A stretch of DNA of 18,216 bases from a bacterium (GTDB taxonomy: Bacteria; Bacillota; Bacilli; Lactobacillales; Streptococcaceae): NCBI GenBank assembly GCA_905221505.1, contig CAJNDL010000039.1:1-18216 (forward strand). Reading direction: 5' to 3'. Below are positions 1 through 8,817 of the stretch, one piece after another. The notes below the pieces were generated by a model, which was given only the letters and a program-made list of their open reading frames with translations, was not told the DNA's origin and did not search any database. The position numbers were made by a program, and so were the translations under genes. How positions within the stretch are numbered: the stretch's first letter is position 1; each line of letters opens with the position of its first letter.

Positions 1-41
1 TGTTTTAGCTGTTCTATTTCATTGTTGCGTCCATAGTACAT
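1..41 (-). CDS. Start of a leftward gene, possibly an AAA-type ATPase (partial)
   Basis: Only the first 13 codons are inside the window. Read leftward from the ATG at 41-39 they give MYYGRNNEIEQLK. A ribosome-binding site (AGGAGA, minus strand, about 48-53) lies at normal spacing before the ATG, and an extended -10 promoter lies further upstream. The opening, an aromatic or hydrophobic pair followed by GR, a short charged stretch and an E-L-like pair, is how many prokaryotic ATPases of the ATPase_2/DUF234-like group begin. That is a resemblance over 13 residues and nothing more. The rest of the gene is beyond the left edge. The presence of a gene start is well supported; its identity is a guess. 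Confidence 0.5.
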   Translation of the reverse strand, partial: MYYGRNNEIEQLK

Positions 42-76
42 AAATATTCTCCTACCGATAACTATTTATTATCACT

Positions 77-85
77 AGTATACCA
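77..85 (-). promoter_or_regulatory. Extended -10 promoter for the leftward gene at 41
   Basis: On the minus strand this reads TGGTATACT, a TGn extension followed by a one-mismatch -10 hexamer. It lies about 35 bases before the start codon. No good -35 hexamer stands 17 bases further upstream, which is common for extended -10 promoters in streptococci. Confidence 0.5.
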
Positions 86-177
86 TAAATTCATCTTTAG
101 TAGCTTGATTTATATCATAGTTTACTATTTAAAATTAAATAATAGAGCAACTACATTAGTAGCTTAAAAATATGATT

Positions 178-207
178 AAACCGCTATTCTTAGAAGCAGC
201 GGTTTTT
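178..207 (+). terminator. Rho-independent terminator with no rightward gene in front of it
   Basis: AAACCGCT (178-185) pairs with AGCGGTTT (198-205), and a T-rich tail follows on the plus strand. The tail shows it would stop rightward transcription, yet the only gene nearby on the left runs leftward. The rest of 42-342 holds the leftward promoter and this hairpin; I see no convincing ORF there. Confidence 0.6.
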
Positions 208-342
208 CTTTTTGTTCAAGAAGGGGCAAAAAGGGGGCTAGTATTCTTTAAAAGTGAGGAGAGTTAGATTGAAAGAATCATATTGGTAAATTGAAATGAT
301 GGATATTTGTATCATGTTATAAATCGTTATCAAACGATAATA

Positions 343-371
343 TTGATTTTCTTACAAATTAAGAGTATAAT
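343..371 (+). promoter_or_regulatory. Promoter of the oxidoreductase-tetR operon
   Basis: TTGATT (343-348) and a perfect TATAAT (366-371) are separated by 17 bases. Transcription should start near 377-380, directly beside the palindrome at 381-394. Confidence 0.8.
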
Positions 372-380
372 TTATAAAAA

Positions 381-394
381 TGAGTGTTCACTCA
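381..394. promoter_or_regulatory. Palindromic operator, probably bound by the downstream TetR regulator
   Basis: TGAGTG and CACTCA form perfect 6-bp arms around a TT centre. The site sits at the predicted transcription start, where a bound repressor would block the promoter. The half-site resembles many TetR-family operators (TGAnTG-type arms), and a tetR gene lies second in the operon. Binding by that protein is inferred from position and symmetry. Confidence 0.65.
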
Positions 395-422
395 ATTTTT
401 GTGAAATTAAGGAGTAAAGAAA

Positions 423-1427
423 ATGGTTGTTGAAGCAATAGAGTATAGTCGTTTCGGTAACGAAGAGGTCTTGGATTTGCTGAAGATCGACTCTACAGCC
501 TTGGATGTAAATCAGGTGAGAGTAGAAGTTCATGCTGTTGGTTTAAATCCTATTGATTATAAAACTTTTGAGGGAGCGAAACCCCTTCGATTTCTATCTT
601 TTATAACGAAATTAAGGAAACCAAGTCGTTGGTTTGAATCTAAATCATCTTTATTTCCAAGAGGTGTGGGGAGAGATTTTTCTGGAGTTATTACAGAAGT
701 TGGAAATGAAGTAAGTAAGTTTTCAGTAGGAGACAAGGTGTTTGGAACAATGATTAGTGATCCTGGTTTGGGAACTAAGAGGGGAGCTTTAGCAACAGAG
801 ATTTGTGTCAATGAATCAGAAATTGTATTGAAACCAGAGATGATTGACATGACTCACGCAGCTACTATGGGAGTAGCTTCTCTAACTGTAGGTGGGGCTT
901 TTAGAAGAATCGAATTAAATTCAAGAGATACTGTTGTTATTTCAGCTGCAGCAGGAGGTATTGGAAGTATTGCAGTACAGTATGCAATTGCTAAGGGAGC
1001 GACAGTGATTGGAATAGCAAGTAAGAAAAATGCAGAGTATCTGAAGTCTTTAGGTGCCATACCAGTAAGTTACGAAGAGAATATCAAGAAGGCTCTTCTA
1101 TCAGCTAGTCCAACGCCTATTACAAAATTTTTGGATTGTTATGGATCTGATTATGTTAGATTGGCTTTTAGTTTAGGCTTGAAGGGGACAGCTATTGGGA
1201 CATTAGTACCTTCACCCTATGTTATGATAAAAGGTGCTCAGTTTACTGGTCCGAGACATTCCACATATGATGATTTTAGCACTTTAGCTGAAATGGTCTC
1301 AGACGGGAAGGTTCAGCTGACAATTGATCAAGTGTATGACTTTTCTCTAAAGTCAGTTAGAGAAGCCTATGGTAGTCTGAAAATGGGACACAGTCGAGGC
1401 AAAAAAGTCGTAAAAGTAAGAGAGTAG
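423..1427 (+). CDS. Zinc-independent quinone oxidoreductase-like (MDR family) NADPH reductase
   Basis: This 334-residue protein belongs to the medium-chain dehydrogenase/reductase superfamily. An N-terminal GroES-like barrel (about residues 1-140) precedes a Rossmann domain with the nucleotide-binding stretch AAGGIGSIAVQYA beginning near residue 176. The barrel keeps the VGLNPIDYK segment typical of the quinone oxidoreductase branch, and I see no cysteine-rich structural-zinc loop. Such enzymes reduce quinones or reactive enones using NADPH in the cytoplasm; the substrate here cannot be read from sequence. The start is supported by AAGGAG at 409-414, eight bases before the ATG. A tetR gene follows after 16 bases and shares the promoter and palindrome, so the enzyme is probably induced by a small electrophilic or toxic compound that releases the repressor. 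Confidence 0.85.
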   Translation: MVVEAIEYSRFGNEEVLDLLKIDSTALDVNQVRVEVHAVGLNPIDYKTFEGAKPLRFLSFITKLRKPSRWFESKSSLFPRGVGRDFSGVITEVGNEVSKFSVGDKVFGTMISDPGLGTKRGALATEICVNESEIVLKPEMIDMTHAATMGVASLTVGGAFRRIELNSRDTVVISAAAGGIGSIAVQYAIAKGATVIGIASKKNAEYLKSLGAIPVSYEENIKKALLSASPTPITKFLDCYGSDYVRLAFSLGLKGTAIGTLVPSPYVMIKGAQFTGPRHSTYDDFSTLAEMVSDGKVQLTIDQVYDFSLKSVREAYGSLKMGHSRGKKVVKVRE

Positions 1428-1443
1428 AAGAGAGGTGCTAGCG

Positions 1444-2088
1444 ATGGAAAGTTTAGAACAAAAGTATGCTCAGACGTTAGAAGTTAGCAACTTGAGCTTG
1501 AAACAACGTCGAGTATTATTATCAAGCTTAAAATTATTCTCAGAAATTGGATTTGAGAATACAACGTCCAGCCTTATTGCCGAACGCGCTGGAGTGTCAG
1601 AAGGAACTGTTTTTAGTTACTTTAAAACAAAGGAAGGTATTTTAGAAGCCATTTTATCTACTTTTCTAGAACAGGTTATTCCAGAAGTAATTGCGGATTT
1701 CTCAGAAAAAAAATTCACAGTAGATCAAGAAACTTTTCCCTTCTTTTTAAAAAGTATTGTTAGAGATAGGCTCTTTTTCATTCAGGAGAATCAAATGCAT
1801 GTTAAAATTCTCTTGGGGCGTTCTTTTATTGATAAAAATCTTTCTATCCAGTTAGGAAATATTATTGTTCAATCTATAATAGAACCAATTAGCCCTGTTT
1901 TGAATCAATTTAAAGAAAAAGGACTTATTCTAAATTGGTCAAATGAAAGAATTGTTCGATACATTTTAGCATTAAGTTTTTCTTATCTTATTCCCATGAT
2001 GTTGAATGATGAAGGAACTATAAACATAGATGAAGTAGTTGATGAAATTGTTGAATGTTTGTCATCTGCCCTAATGAAAGTAAAATAA
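1444..2088 (+). CDS. TetR-family transcriptional regulator, likely autorepressor
   Basis: The 214-residue protein has a classic TetR N-terminal DNA-binding domain: a helix-turn-helix around residues 40-62 containing AERAGVSEGTVFSYF and then KTKEGIL. The remaining 145 or so residues form the helical ligand-binding and dimerisation part, which is not conserved enough to name a ligand. I place the start at the ATG at 1444, because the GTG nine bases upstream at 1435 lies inside the AGAGG ribosome-binding site. The gene is second in a two-gene operon with the oxidoreductase and is followed directly by a terminator. The palindrome at 381-394 is the likely binding site, so the pair should be autoregulated. 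Some TetR proteins activate instead of repress; repression is inferred from the operator position. Confidence 0.88.
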   Translation: MESLEQKYAQTLEVSNLSLKQRRVLLSSLKLFSEIGFENTTSSLIAERAGVSEGTVFSYFKTKEGILEAILSTFLEQVIPEVIADFSEKKFTVDQETFPFFLKSIVRDRLFFIQENQMHVKILLGRSFIDKNLSIQLGNIIVQSIIEPISPVLNQFKEKGLILNWSNERIVRYILALSFSYLIPMMLNDEGTINIDEVVDEIVECLSSALMKVK

Positions 2089-2100
2089 ATTCTGATGTTA

Positions 2101-2128
2101 AAACTCACTGTTAATGGTGAGTTTTTTT
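2101..2128 (+). terminator. Terminator of the oxidoreductase-tetR operon
   Basis: AAACTCAC (2101-2108) pairs perfectly with GTGAGTTT (2117-2124), with an 8-base loop and a run of seven T. Confidence 0.85.
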
Positions 2129-2137
2129 GAACCCAAT

Positions 2138-2169
2138 ATAAAAATCCCCAATCAGAGTGATTGAGGATT
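2138..2169 (-). terminator. Terminator of gdhA
   Basis: On the minus strand the arms at 2158-2169 and 2143-2154 form a 12-bp stem with one G-U pair and a 3-base loop, followed by a U-rich tail. It starts 13 bases after the gdhA stop. Confidence 0.85.
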
Positions 2170-2182
2170 GAGCAAATGAATC

Positions 2183-3613
<1,431 letters not shown>

Positions 3614-3712
3614 CTAAAAATTCTATCAATTTAGTTTTAGGACTTTTAGAAAACAGATAAAAACGAACCTTTTTCTTATAAATATCTTTCTAAAAGAGAA
3701 AATGTGAAAATA

Positions 3713-3721
3713 TGGTATAAT
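3713..3721 (+). promoter_or_regulatory. Extended -10 promoter for pyrDA-holA
   Basis: TGGTATAAT is a perfect -10 hexamer with a TGn extension. The position 17 bases upstream has no recognisable -35 hexamer. The start codon lies 35 bases downstream. Confidence 0.75.
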
Positions 3722-3755
3722 ATTAGCAATAAAAGGAATCTGGAGGATCAGAATC

Positions 3756-4691
3756 ATGGTATCAACGAAAACACAAATTGCTGGTTTTGCGTTTGACAAT
3801 TGCTTGATGAATGCAGCAGGTGTGGCTTGCATGACGATAGAGGAGCTGGAAGGAGTTAAAAACTCAGTGGCAGGAACCTTTGTCACTAAGACAGCGACCC
3901 TGGACTTCCGTCAGGGAAATCCTGAGCCACGTTACCAAGATGTTCCACTTGGTTCTATCAACTCTATGGGCCTACCAAATAATGGCTTAGACTATTATTT
4001 GGATTATCTTTTGGATTTGCAGGAAAAAGAGCCAAACCGAACTTTCTTCCTTTCCCTAGTTGGAATGTCTCCAGAGGAAACTCATACTATTTTGAAAAAA
4101 GTCCAAGAGAGTGAGTTTCGTGGTCTGACTGAGCTAAATCTTTCCTGTCCAAATGTTCCAGGTAAACCTCAGATTGCCTATGATTTTGAGACAACTGACC
4201 GGATTTTGTCAGAAGTATTTGCCTACTTTACCAAACCTCTTGGAATTAAGCTCCCACCTTATTTTGATATTGTTCACTTTGATCAAGCGGCAGCTATTTT
4301 TAACAAGTATCCGCTCAAGTTTGTTAATTGTGTTAACTCTATCGGGAACGGTCTTTATATAGAAGATGAGTCTGTCGTTATTCGTCCTAAAAATGGTTTT
4401 GGTGGGATTGGTGGAGAATACATCAAACCGACTGCTCTTGCTAATGTTCATGCCTTCTACCAACGCTTAAATCCTCAAATCCAAATCATCGGAACAGGTG
4501 GCGTTCTGACTGGTCGTGATGCCTTTGAACATATCCTCTGTGGTGCTAGTATGGTACAGGTGGGAACCACCCTTCACAAAGAAGGTGTCAGTGCTTTTGA
4601 ACGTATTACCAATGAACTGAAAGCAATCATGACGGAAAAAGGGTACGAGAGCCTAGAAGATTTCCGTGGGAAATTGCGCTATATTGACTAA
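3756..4691 (+). CDS. pyrDA: Dihydroorotate dehydrogenase, class 1A (fumarate-type)
   Basis: It oxidises dihydroorotate to orotate, the fourth step of pyrimidine synthesis. At 311 residues it has the length of the soluble class 1A enzymes of lactic acid bacteria, which use FMN and fumarate as electron acceptor. The diagnostic feature is a catalytic cysteine in [13 protein letters not shown] (Cys131), where class 1B and class 2 enzymes differ (class 2 has Ser). The C-terminal [19 protein letters not shown] and VQVGTTL segments are the FMN-phosphate site. GGAGG at 3742-3746 sets the start. No terminator separates it from holA 33 bases on, so the two are probably co-transcribed. No pyrimidine attenuator or PyrR-type leader is visible in the short 5' region. 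Confidence 0.95.
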   Translation: MVSTKTQIAGFAFDNCLMNAAGVACMTIEELEGVKNSVAGTFVTKTATLDFRQGNPEPRYQDVPLGSINSMGLPNNGLDYYLDYLLDLQEKEPNRTFFLSLVGMSPEETHTILKKVQESEFRGLTELNLSCPNVPGKPQIAYDFETTDRILSEVFAYFTKPLGIKLPPYFDIVHFDQAAAIFNKYPLKFVNCVNSIGNGLYIEDESVVIRPKNGFGGIGGEYIKPTALANVHAFYQRLNPQIQIIGTGGVLTGRDAFEHILCGASMVQVGTTLHKEGVSAFERITNELKAIMTEKGYESLEDFRGKLRYID

Positions 4692-4724
4692 ATTAAATCG
4701 AAAAATCAGAAGAAAGGAGAGAAG

Positions 4725-5762
4725 ATGCTAGCCATTGAAGAAAGTCAGAAGTTGACTTTATCAAATTTACCGAGTCTGAGCCTTTTTACAGGCATAGATC
4801 AGGGCCAGTTTGAAGTGATGAAGAGTCAAGTGTTGAAACAGATTGGTTATGATTCTGCCGACCTCAACTTTGCCTACTTTGATATGAAAGAAGTGGTCTA
4901 CAAGGATGTGGAACTGGAGCTGGTCAGCCTTCCTTTCTTTGCGGATGAGAAAATCGTGATATTAGACCATTTTGTCGATATCACAACAGCCAAGAAACGT
5001 TTTTTAACAGATGATGAGCTCAAGTCGTTTGAAGAATACCTTGATAACCCTTCGCCAACAACCAAGTTATTGATCTTTGCAGAAGGAAAACTGGATAGCA
5101 AGAGACGGTTGGTCAAATTACTGAAGCGTGATGCCAAGGTTTTTGACGCAGTAGAAGCCAAAGAACAAGAACTGCGCCAGTATTTCCAAAAGTGGAGCCA
5201 GAAACAAGGTCTGCAGTTTGTGGGGCAATCCTTTGAAAATCTACTTATCAAATCTGGTTTTCAATTTAGCGAAATTCAGAAAAATCTCCTCTTTTTACAG
5301 TCCTATAAGGCGGATTCTGTTATCGAGGAAGAGGATATTGTCAATGCTATTCCTAAGACCTTGCAGGACAATATTTTTGATTTAACTCAGTTTATTCTGA
5401 CTAAAAAGATGGACCAGGCGCGCGACTTGGTTAGAGACTTGACCTTGCAAGGAGAAGACGAAATTAAACTGATTGCAGTCATGCTAGGACAATTTCGGAC
5501 TTTTACTCAGGTGAAGATTTTGGCGGAGTCTGGGCAAACAGAAGCGCAGATTGCAAGTAGTTTAGGTAGTTATCTGGGACGGACTCCCAATCCCTATCAA
5601 ATCAAGTTTGCGCTGAGAGATTCGCGAGGACTTTCCTTGAGCTTTTTGAAGCAAGCTATTTCCTATTTGATTGAGACTGACTATCAGATTAAGACAGGTC
5701 TTTATGAAAAAGGTTTCCTTTTTGAAAAGGTACTCTTGCAGATTGCTAGTCAGGTCAATTGA
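4725..5762 (+). CDS. holA: DNA polymerase III delta subunit (clamp-loader subunit)
   Basis: The delta subunit opens the beta sliding clamp within the clamp-loader complex during replication. The 345 residues match the family length. The N-terminal AAA-like part (about 15-145) includes the SLPFFADEKIVILD segment near residues 65-78, typical of the clamp-contacting region, and LLIFAEGKLDSKRRL near 112-126. Helical middle and collar domains follow, with LTLQGEDEIKLIAVMLGQFR and a C-terminal helix pair ending in LFEKVLLQIA. As usual for delta, no intact Walker A motif is seen. AAAGGAGAG just before the ATG fixes the start. The gene follows pyrDA with no promoter of its own visible, so its expression is likely linked to pyrDA. 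Confidence 0.92.
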   Translation: MLAIEESQKLTLSNLPSLSLFTGIDQGQFEVMKSQVLKQIGYDSADLNFAYFDMKEVVYKDVELELVSLPFFADEKIVILDHFVDITTAKKRFLTDDELKSFEEYLDNPSPTTKLLIFAEGKLDSKRRLVKLLKRDAKVFDAVEAKEQELRQYFQKWSQKQGLQFVGQSFENLLIKSGFQFSEIQKNLLFLQSYKADSVIEEEDIVNAIPKTLQDNIFDLTQFILTKKMDQARDLVRDLTLQGEDEIKLIAVMLGQFRTFTQVKILAESGQTEAQIASSLGSYLGRTPNPYQIKFALRDSRGLSLSFLKQAISYLIETDYQIKTGLYEKGFLFEKVLLQIASQVN

Positions 5763-5779
5763 TATTTTTTTGAAATTCC

Positions 5780-5816
5780 AGCCCGCGTCAGGATTATCTT
5801 GTCGTGGGTTTCTTGC
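5780..5816 (+). terminator. Possible weak terminator after holA
   Basis: AGCCCGCG (5780-5787) can pair with CGTGGGTT (5803-5810), with two or three G-U pairs, a 15-base loop and only a broken T tail. It is in the right place to end pyrDA-holA, but is weak compared with the other terminators here. Confidence 0.3.
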
Positions 5817-5875
5817 TGATTTGCTTGTTTTATTAGAAAGTATCTTAGTGATTTCCTTATCTATAAGCAAAAAAC

Positions 5876-5904
5876 TTGAAAAAAGTGAATGTTTGCGTTA
5901 TCAT
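5876..5904 (+). promoter_or_regulatory. sodA promoter
   Basis: TTGAAA (5876-5881) and TATCAT (5899-5904) are 17 bases apart. The start codon is 31 bases past the -10 box, with AGAGG at 5923-5927 as ribosome-binding site. Confidence 0.75.
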
Positions 5905-5935
5905 TTTCATATAGAAAGAAAAAGAGGTATTACAG

Positions 5936-6541
5936 ATGGCTATTATCTTACCAGATCTTCCATATGCATACGATGCTTTGGAACCATACATCGATGCGGA
6001 AACAATGCATTTGCACCATGACAAACACCATCAAACTTATGTCAACAATGCTAATGCAGCTCTTGAAAAACACCCTGAAATCGGTGAAGACCTTGAAGCC
6101 TTGCTTGCTGATGTAGAATCTATCCCAGCTGATATCCGTCAAGCACTTATCAACAATGGTGGTGGACACTTGAACCACGCTCTTTTCTGGGAATTGATGA
6201 CTCCTGAAAAAACAGCTCCTTCAGCAGAACTTGCAGCAGCAATCGATGCAACATTTGGTTCATTTGAAGAATTCCAAGCAGCCTTCACTGCAGTAGCAAC
6301 AACTCGTTTCGGTTCTGGATGGGCATGGTTGGTTGTGAATAAAGAAGGTAAACTTGAAGTGACTTCAACAGCAAACCAAGACACACCAATCTCAGAAGGT
6401 AAAAAACCAATCTTGGGCTTGGACGTTTGGGAACATGCTTACTACGTGAAATACCGCAACGTGCGTCCTGACTACATCAAAGCTTTCTTCTCAGTCATCA
6501 ACTGGAACAAAGTAGATGAATTGTACGCAGCTGCTAAATAA
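5936..6541 (+). CDS. sodA: Manganese superoxide dismutase
   Basis: It converts superoxide to hydrogen peroxide and oxygen in the cytoplasm, and is the main SOD of streptococci. The 201 residues are full length. The metal ligands expected from the Fe/Mn-SOD family are present: His27 (in HLHHDKHH), His81 (in NHALFW), Asp163 and His167 (in LDVWEHAYY). The Gln in TANQD (Gln148) together with the GGGH segment before His81 points to the Mn-type active site; some streptococcal enzymes also accept iron. Codons are strongly biased toward the set used in highly expressed genes, for example GAA and GGT. The gene is monocistronic, with its own promoter and two terminators. Confidence 0.97.
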   Translation: MAIILPDLPYAYDALEPYIDAETMHLHHDKHHQTYVNNANAALEKHPEIGEDLEALLADVESIPADIRQALINNGGGHLNHALFWELMTPEKTAPSAELAAAIDATFGSFEEFQAAFTAVATTRFGSGWAWLVVNKEGKLEVTSTANQDTPISEGKKPILGLDVWEHAYYVKYRNVRPDYIKAFFSVINWNKVDELYAAAK

Positions 6542-6551
6542 TGGTATATGG

Positions 6552-6577
6552 AGGGAAGAATTGTTCTTCTCTTTTTT
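6552..6577 (+). terminator. First sodA terminator
   Basis: The arms at 6552-6560 and 6564-6572 form a 9-bp stem with one G-U pair and a TTG loop, followed by six T. Confidence 0.7.
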
Positions 6578-6593
6578 AGGTTATATGATTCTG

Positions 6594-6619
6594 GTCTGAC
6601 AAAATCGTCAGACTTTTTT
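6594..6619 (+). terminator. Second, tandem sodA terminator
   Basis: GTCTGAC (6594-6600) pairs perfectly with GTCAGAC (6607-6613), with a 6-base loop and six T. It stands about 20 bases after the first hairpin. Confidence 0.85.
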
Positions 6620-6655
6620 CATTTTTATGAGAAACGTGCTAACTGCTAGAAATTA

Positions 6656-6664
6656 TGGTAGAAT
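6656..6664 (+). promoter_or_regulatory. Extended -10 promoter for the yutD-rlmN operon
   Basis: TGGTAGAAT is a one-mismatch -10 hexamer with TGn extension, 34 bases before the start codon. No clear -35 box is seen. Confidence 0.6.
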
Positions 6665-6697
6665 AAAGTATTAAGTAATCGTGGAAAAAGGATATCT

Positions 6698-7228
6698 ATG
6701 CGAAAAGAAATTGCACCTGAATTATACAACTATAACAAGTTTCCTGGTCCTGAGTTCCATTTACACGGGGACAAGGTCGAAACGGAAGGGATAGCTTTTT
6801 CCTTGGTTGAAAATATCAAGGATGCCTTTGATGTGACGACTTTTAATCAGCGTTTTTCAGAAGTCTTAACTAAGTTTGATTATATCGTGGGGGACTGGAG
6901 CAACGAACAGCTTCGCCTACGAGGTTTTTACAAGGATGACCGAACAGAAGAAAATCTGGAAAAAATCAGTCGTTTACAAGACTACCTTTTAGAGTATTGT
7001 AGTTATGGTTGTGCCTATTTTGTCCTAGAAAATGAAGCCCCTAAGCGAGCTTCATTTGACAAGAAAATGCGTAAGAAGGAAGAAGAGATGCCTTCTAGAA
7101 AAGGAAAGAAACCGACTCAAACCAAACGAAAACCGAATGCAGATAAGAAAAATAGACGTCGTCAGAAAGACCAGCATTCTCAGAAAGAGGACAAGGGACA
7201 ACGTCATTTTGTCATTCGTCAGAAGTGA
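6698..7228 (+). CDS. yutD: YutD-family protein with a basic C-terminal tail
   Basis: The 176-residue protein resembles the Firmicutes YutD family (DUF1027), whose function is not established to my knowledge. Recognisable family segments are FDYIVGDWSNEQLRLRGFY (about residues 61-79) and YLLEYCSYGCAYFVLENE (about 97-114). From about residue 120 to the end the sequence is dominated by Lys, Arg, Gln and Asn and looks disordered; such tails often bind nucleic acid, but that is inference. AAGG at about 6688-6691 is the likely ribosome-binding site. The gene opens the yutD-rlmN-vanZ-ABC-F operon, and its stop lies 20 bases before rlmN, a pairing I recall from other streptococci, which hints at a role in RNA or ribosome biology. 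Confidence 0.8.
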   Translation: MRKEIAPELYNYNKFPGPEFHLHGDKVETEGIAFSLVENIKDAFDVTTFNQRFSEVLTKFDYIVGDWSNEQLRLRGFYKDDRTEENLEKISRLQDYLLEYCSYGCAYFVLENEAPKRASFDKKMRKKEEEMPSRKGKKPTQTKRKPNADKKNRRRQKDQHSQKEDKGQRHFVIRQK

Positions 7229-7248
7229 GTAGAGAATAAGGAGAAGAA

Positions 7249-8334
7249 ATGAAACCGTCAATTTATAGTTTAACACGTCAAACCATGCAGGAATGGGTAT
7301 TGGAGCAGGGAGAAAAGAAATTCCGTGCAGATCAAATCTGGGAATGGCTTTACCGTAAACGTGTGCAGTCATTTGAAGAAATGACCAACCTTTCAAAAGA
7401 TTTGATTGCTAAGCTCAATGACCAGTTTGTGGTCAATCCCTTGAAACAGCGAATCGTTCAAGAGTCTGCTGATGGTACTGTCAAATATCTCTTTGAGTTG
7501 CCTGATGGTATGTTGATCGAGACTGTACTCATGCGTCAACACTATGGTTTGTCAGTCTGTGTAACCACTCAGGTCGGCTGTAATATCGGTTGTACCTTCT
7601 GTGCCTCTGGTTTGATTAAGAAACAACGCGACCTCAATAATGGGGAAATCGTAGCGCAGATCATGCTGGTTCAGAAATACTTTGATGAGCGTGGTCAGGA
7701 CGAACGCGTCAGCCATATCGTTGTCATGGGAATCGGTGAGCCATTTGATAACTACAACAACGTCTTGAATTTCGTTCGTACTATCAATGATGATAAGGGA
7801 ATGGCCATCGGTGCTCGTCACATTACGGTTTCAACTTCAGGTTTGGCCCATAAAATTCGTGATTTTGCTAATGAAGGAGTTCAGGTCAATCTTGCCGTTT
7901 CTCTTCACGCACCCAACAATGAGTTGCGCTCAAGCATCATGAAGATTAACCGTGCCTTTCCGATTGAAAAACTTTTTGCAGCCATTGAGTACTACATCGA
8001 AACAACCAACCGTCGTGTGACCTTTGAATATATCATGCTCAATGAAGTCAATGATGGTGTAGAACAAGCTTTAGAATTGGCAGAATTGCTCAAGAACATC
8101 AAGAAATTGTCTTATGTGAACCTGATTCCTTATAACCCAGTTAGTGAGCATGACCAATATAGTCGTAGTCCAAAAGAGCGCGTCATGGCCTTCTATGATA
8201 CGCTTAAGAAAAAAGGGGTTAACTGTGTTGTTCGTCAAGAGCATGGAACTGATATTGATGCAGCTTGTGGACAATTGCGTTCTAATACAATGAAACGTGA
8301 CCGCCAGAAAGCAGTTGCAGCAGTCAATCCTTAA
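7249..8334 (+). CDS. rlmN: Dual-specificity 23S rRNA/tRNA adenine-C2 methyltransferase RlmN
   Basis: A radical-SAM enzyme that methylates carbon 2 of A2503 in 23S rRNA and A37 in some tRNAs. The iron-sulphur cluster motif CxxxCxxC is present at Cys111, Cys115 and Cys118 ([12 protein letters not shown]). The second catalytic cysteine stands near the C-terminus in DAACGQLR (Cys340). The glycine-rich [11 protein letters not shown] segment is the usual SAM-binding GEP motif, and the N-terminal helical domain includes [22 protein letters not shown]. At 361 residues it is full length. AAGGAG lies before the ATG. RlmN differs from the resistance enzyme Cfr by sequence details I cannot score, but the core-genome setting argues for RlmN. 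Its stop codon overlaps the next gene's start. Confidence 0.95.
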   Translation: MKPSIYSLTRQTMQEWVLEQGEKKFRADQIWEWLYRKRVQSFEEMTNLSKDLIAKLNDQFVVNPLKQRIVQESADGTVKYLFELPDGMLIETVLMRQHYGLSVCVTTQVGCNIGCTFCASGLIKKQRDLNNGEIVAQIMLVQKYFDERGQDERVSHIVVMGIGEPFDNYNNVLNFVRTINDDKGMAIGARHITVSTSGLAHKIRDFANEGVQVNLAVSLHAPNNELRSSIMKINRAFPIEKLFAAIEYYIETTNRRVTFEYIMLNEVNDGVEQALELAELLKNIKKLSYVNLIPYNPVSEHDQYSRSPKERVMAFYDTLKKKGVNCVVRQEHGTDIDAACGQLRSNTMKRDRQKAVAAVNP

Positions 8335-8816
8335 TGATGAAAAAAACTCATAATTATATTTTGGTCTGGGGAGTCATTTTCTATAGCATTTGTATCGTCT
8401 ACTTTTGTTTTACTCCTCAAGAACATTCTCCCGTGGGAGTGGAAACTCCAGGTATTCAGCATCTTGGACGCCTGGTTTTTCTTTTGACTCCTTTCAATTC
8501 TTTCTGGAAACTGGGCGAAGTGAGTGATATGGGACAATTATGTTGGATTTTTTTACAAAATATCCTCAATGTCTTCTTGCTCTTCCCTCTGATCTTTCAA
8601 CTCCTTTATCTCTTTCCAAACTTAAGGAAAACAAAAAGAGTTCTTCTTTTCAGTTTTCTAGTGAGTCTTGGAATCGAGTGTACGCAGTTAGTCTTGGACT
8701 TTTTCTTTGATTTCAATCGCGTCTTTGAGATTGATGATTTGTGGACCAATACCTTGGGTGGCTATCTGGCTTGGCTCCTCTATAAACAATTACATAAAAA
8801 CAAGATAAGGAATTAA
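8334..8816 (+). CDS. VanZ-like membrane protein
   Basis: This 160-residue protein has four likely membrane segments (about residues 8-27, 70-92, 101-120 and 138-152). It carries VanZ-family features: QNILNVFLLFPLIFQL, the GIECTQL segment, and DDLWTNTLGGYLAWLL near the end. VanZ itself raises teicoplanin tolerance in enterococci; chromosomal relatives are widespread and mostly uncharacterised, so no resistance is claimed. The ATG at 8334 overlaps the rlmN stop by one base and a second ATG follows directly at 8337. No good ribosome-binding site precedes either, so translation is probably coupled to rlmN. The stop lies one base before the ABC-F start. Confidence 0.8.
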   Translation: MMKKTHNYILVWGVIFYSICIVYFCFTPQEHSPVGVETPGIQHLGRLVFLLTPFNSFWKLGEVSDMGQLCWIFLQNILNVFLLFPLIFQLLYLFPNLRKTKRVLLFSFLVSLGIECTQLVLDFFFDFNRVFEIDDLWTNTLGGYLAWLLYKQLHKNKIRN

Positions 8817-8817
8817 A

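Noticed and set aside
4898..5251. 117-codon leftward frame inside holA
   Set aside because: It is Ser-rich and low in complexity, as expected for antisense of this coding sequence, and has no start signal or family likeness.
8334..8816. Glycopeptide resistance by the VanZ-like protein
   Set aside because: No other van genes are present, and chromosomal VanZ relatives in streptococci are common and mostly uncharacterised.
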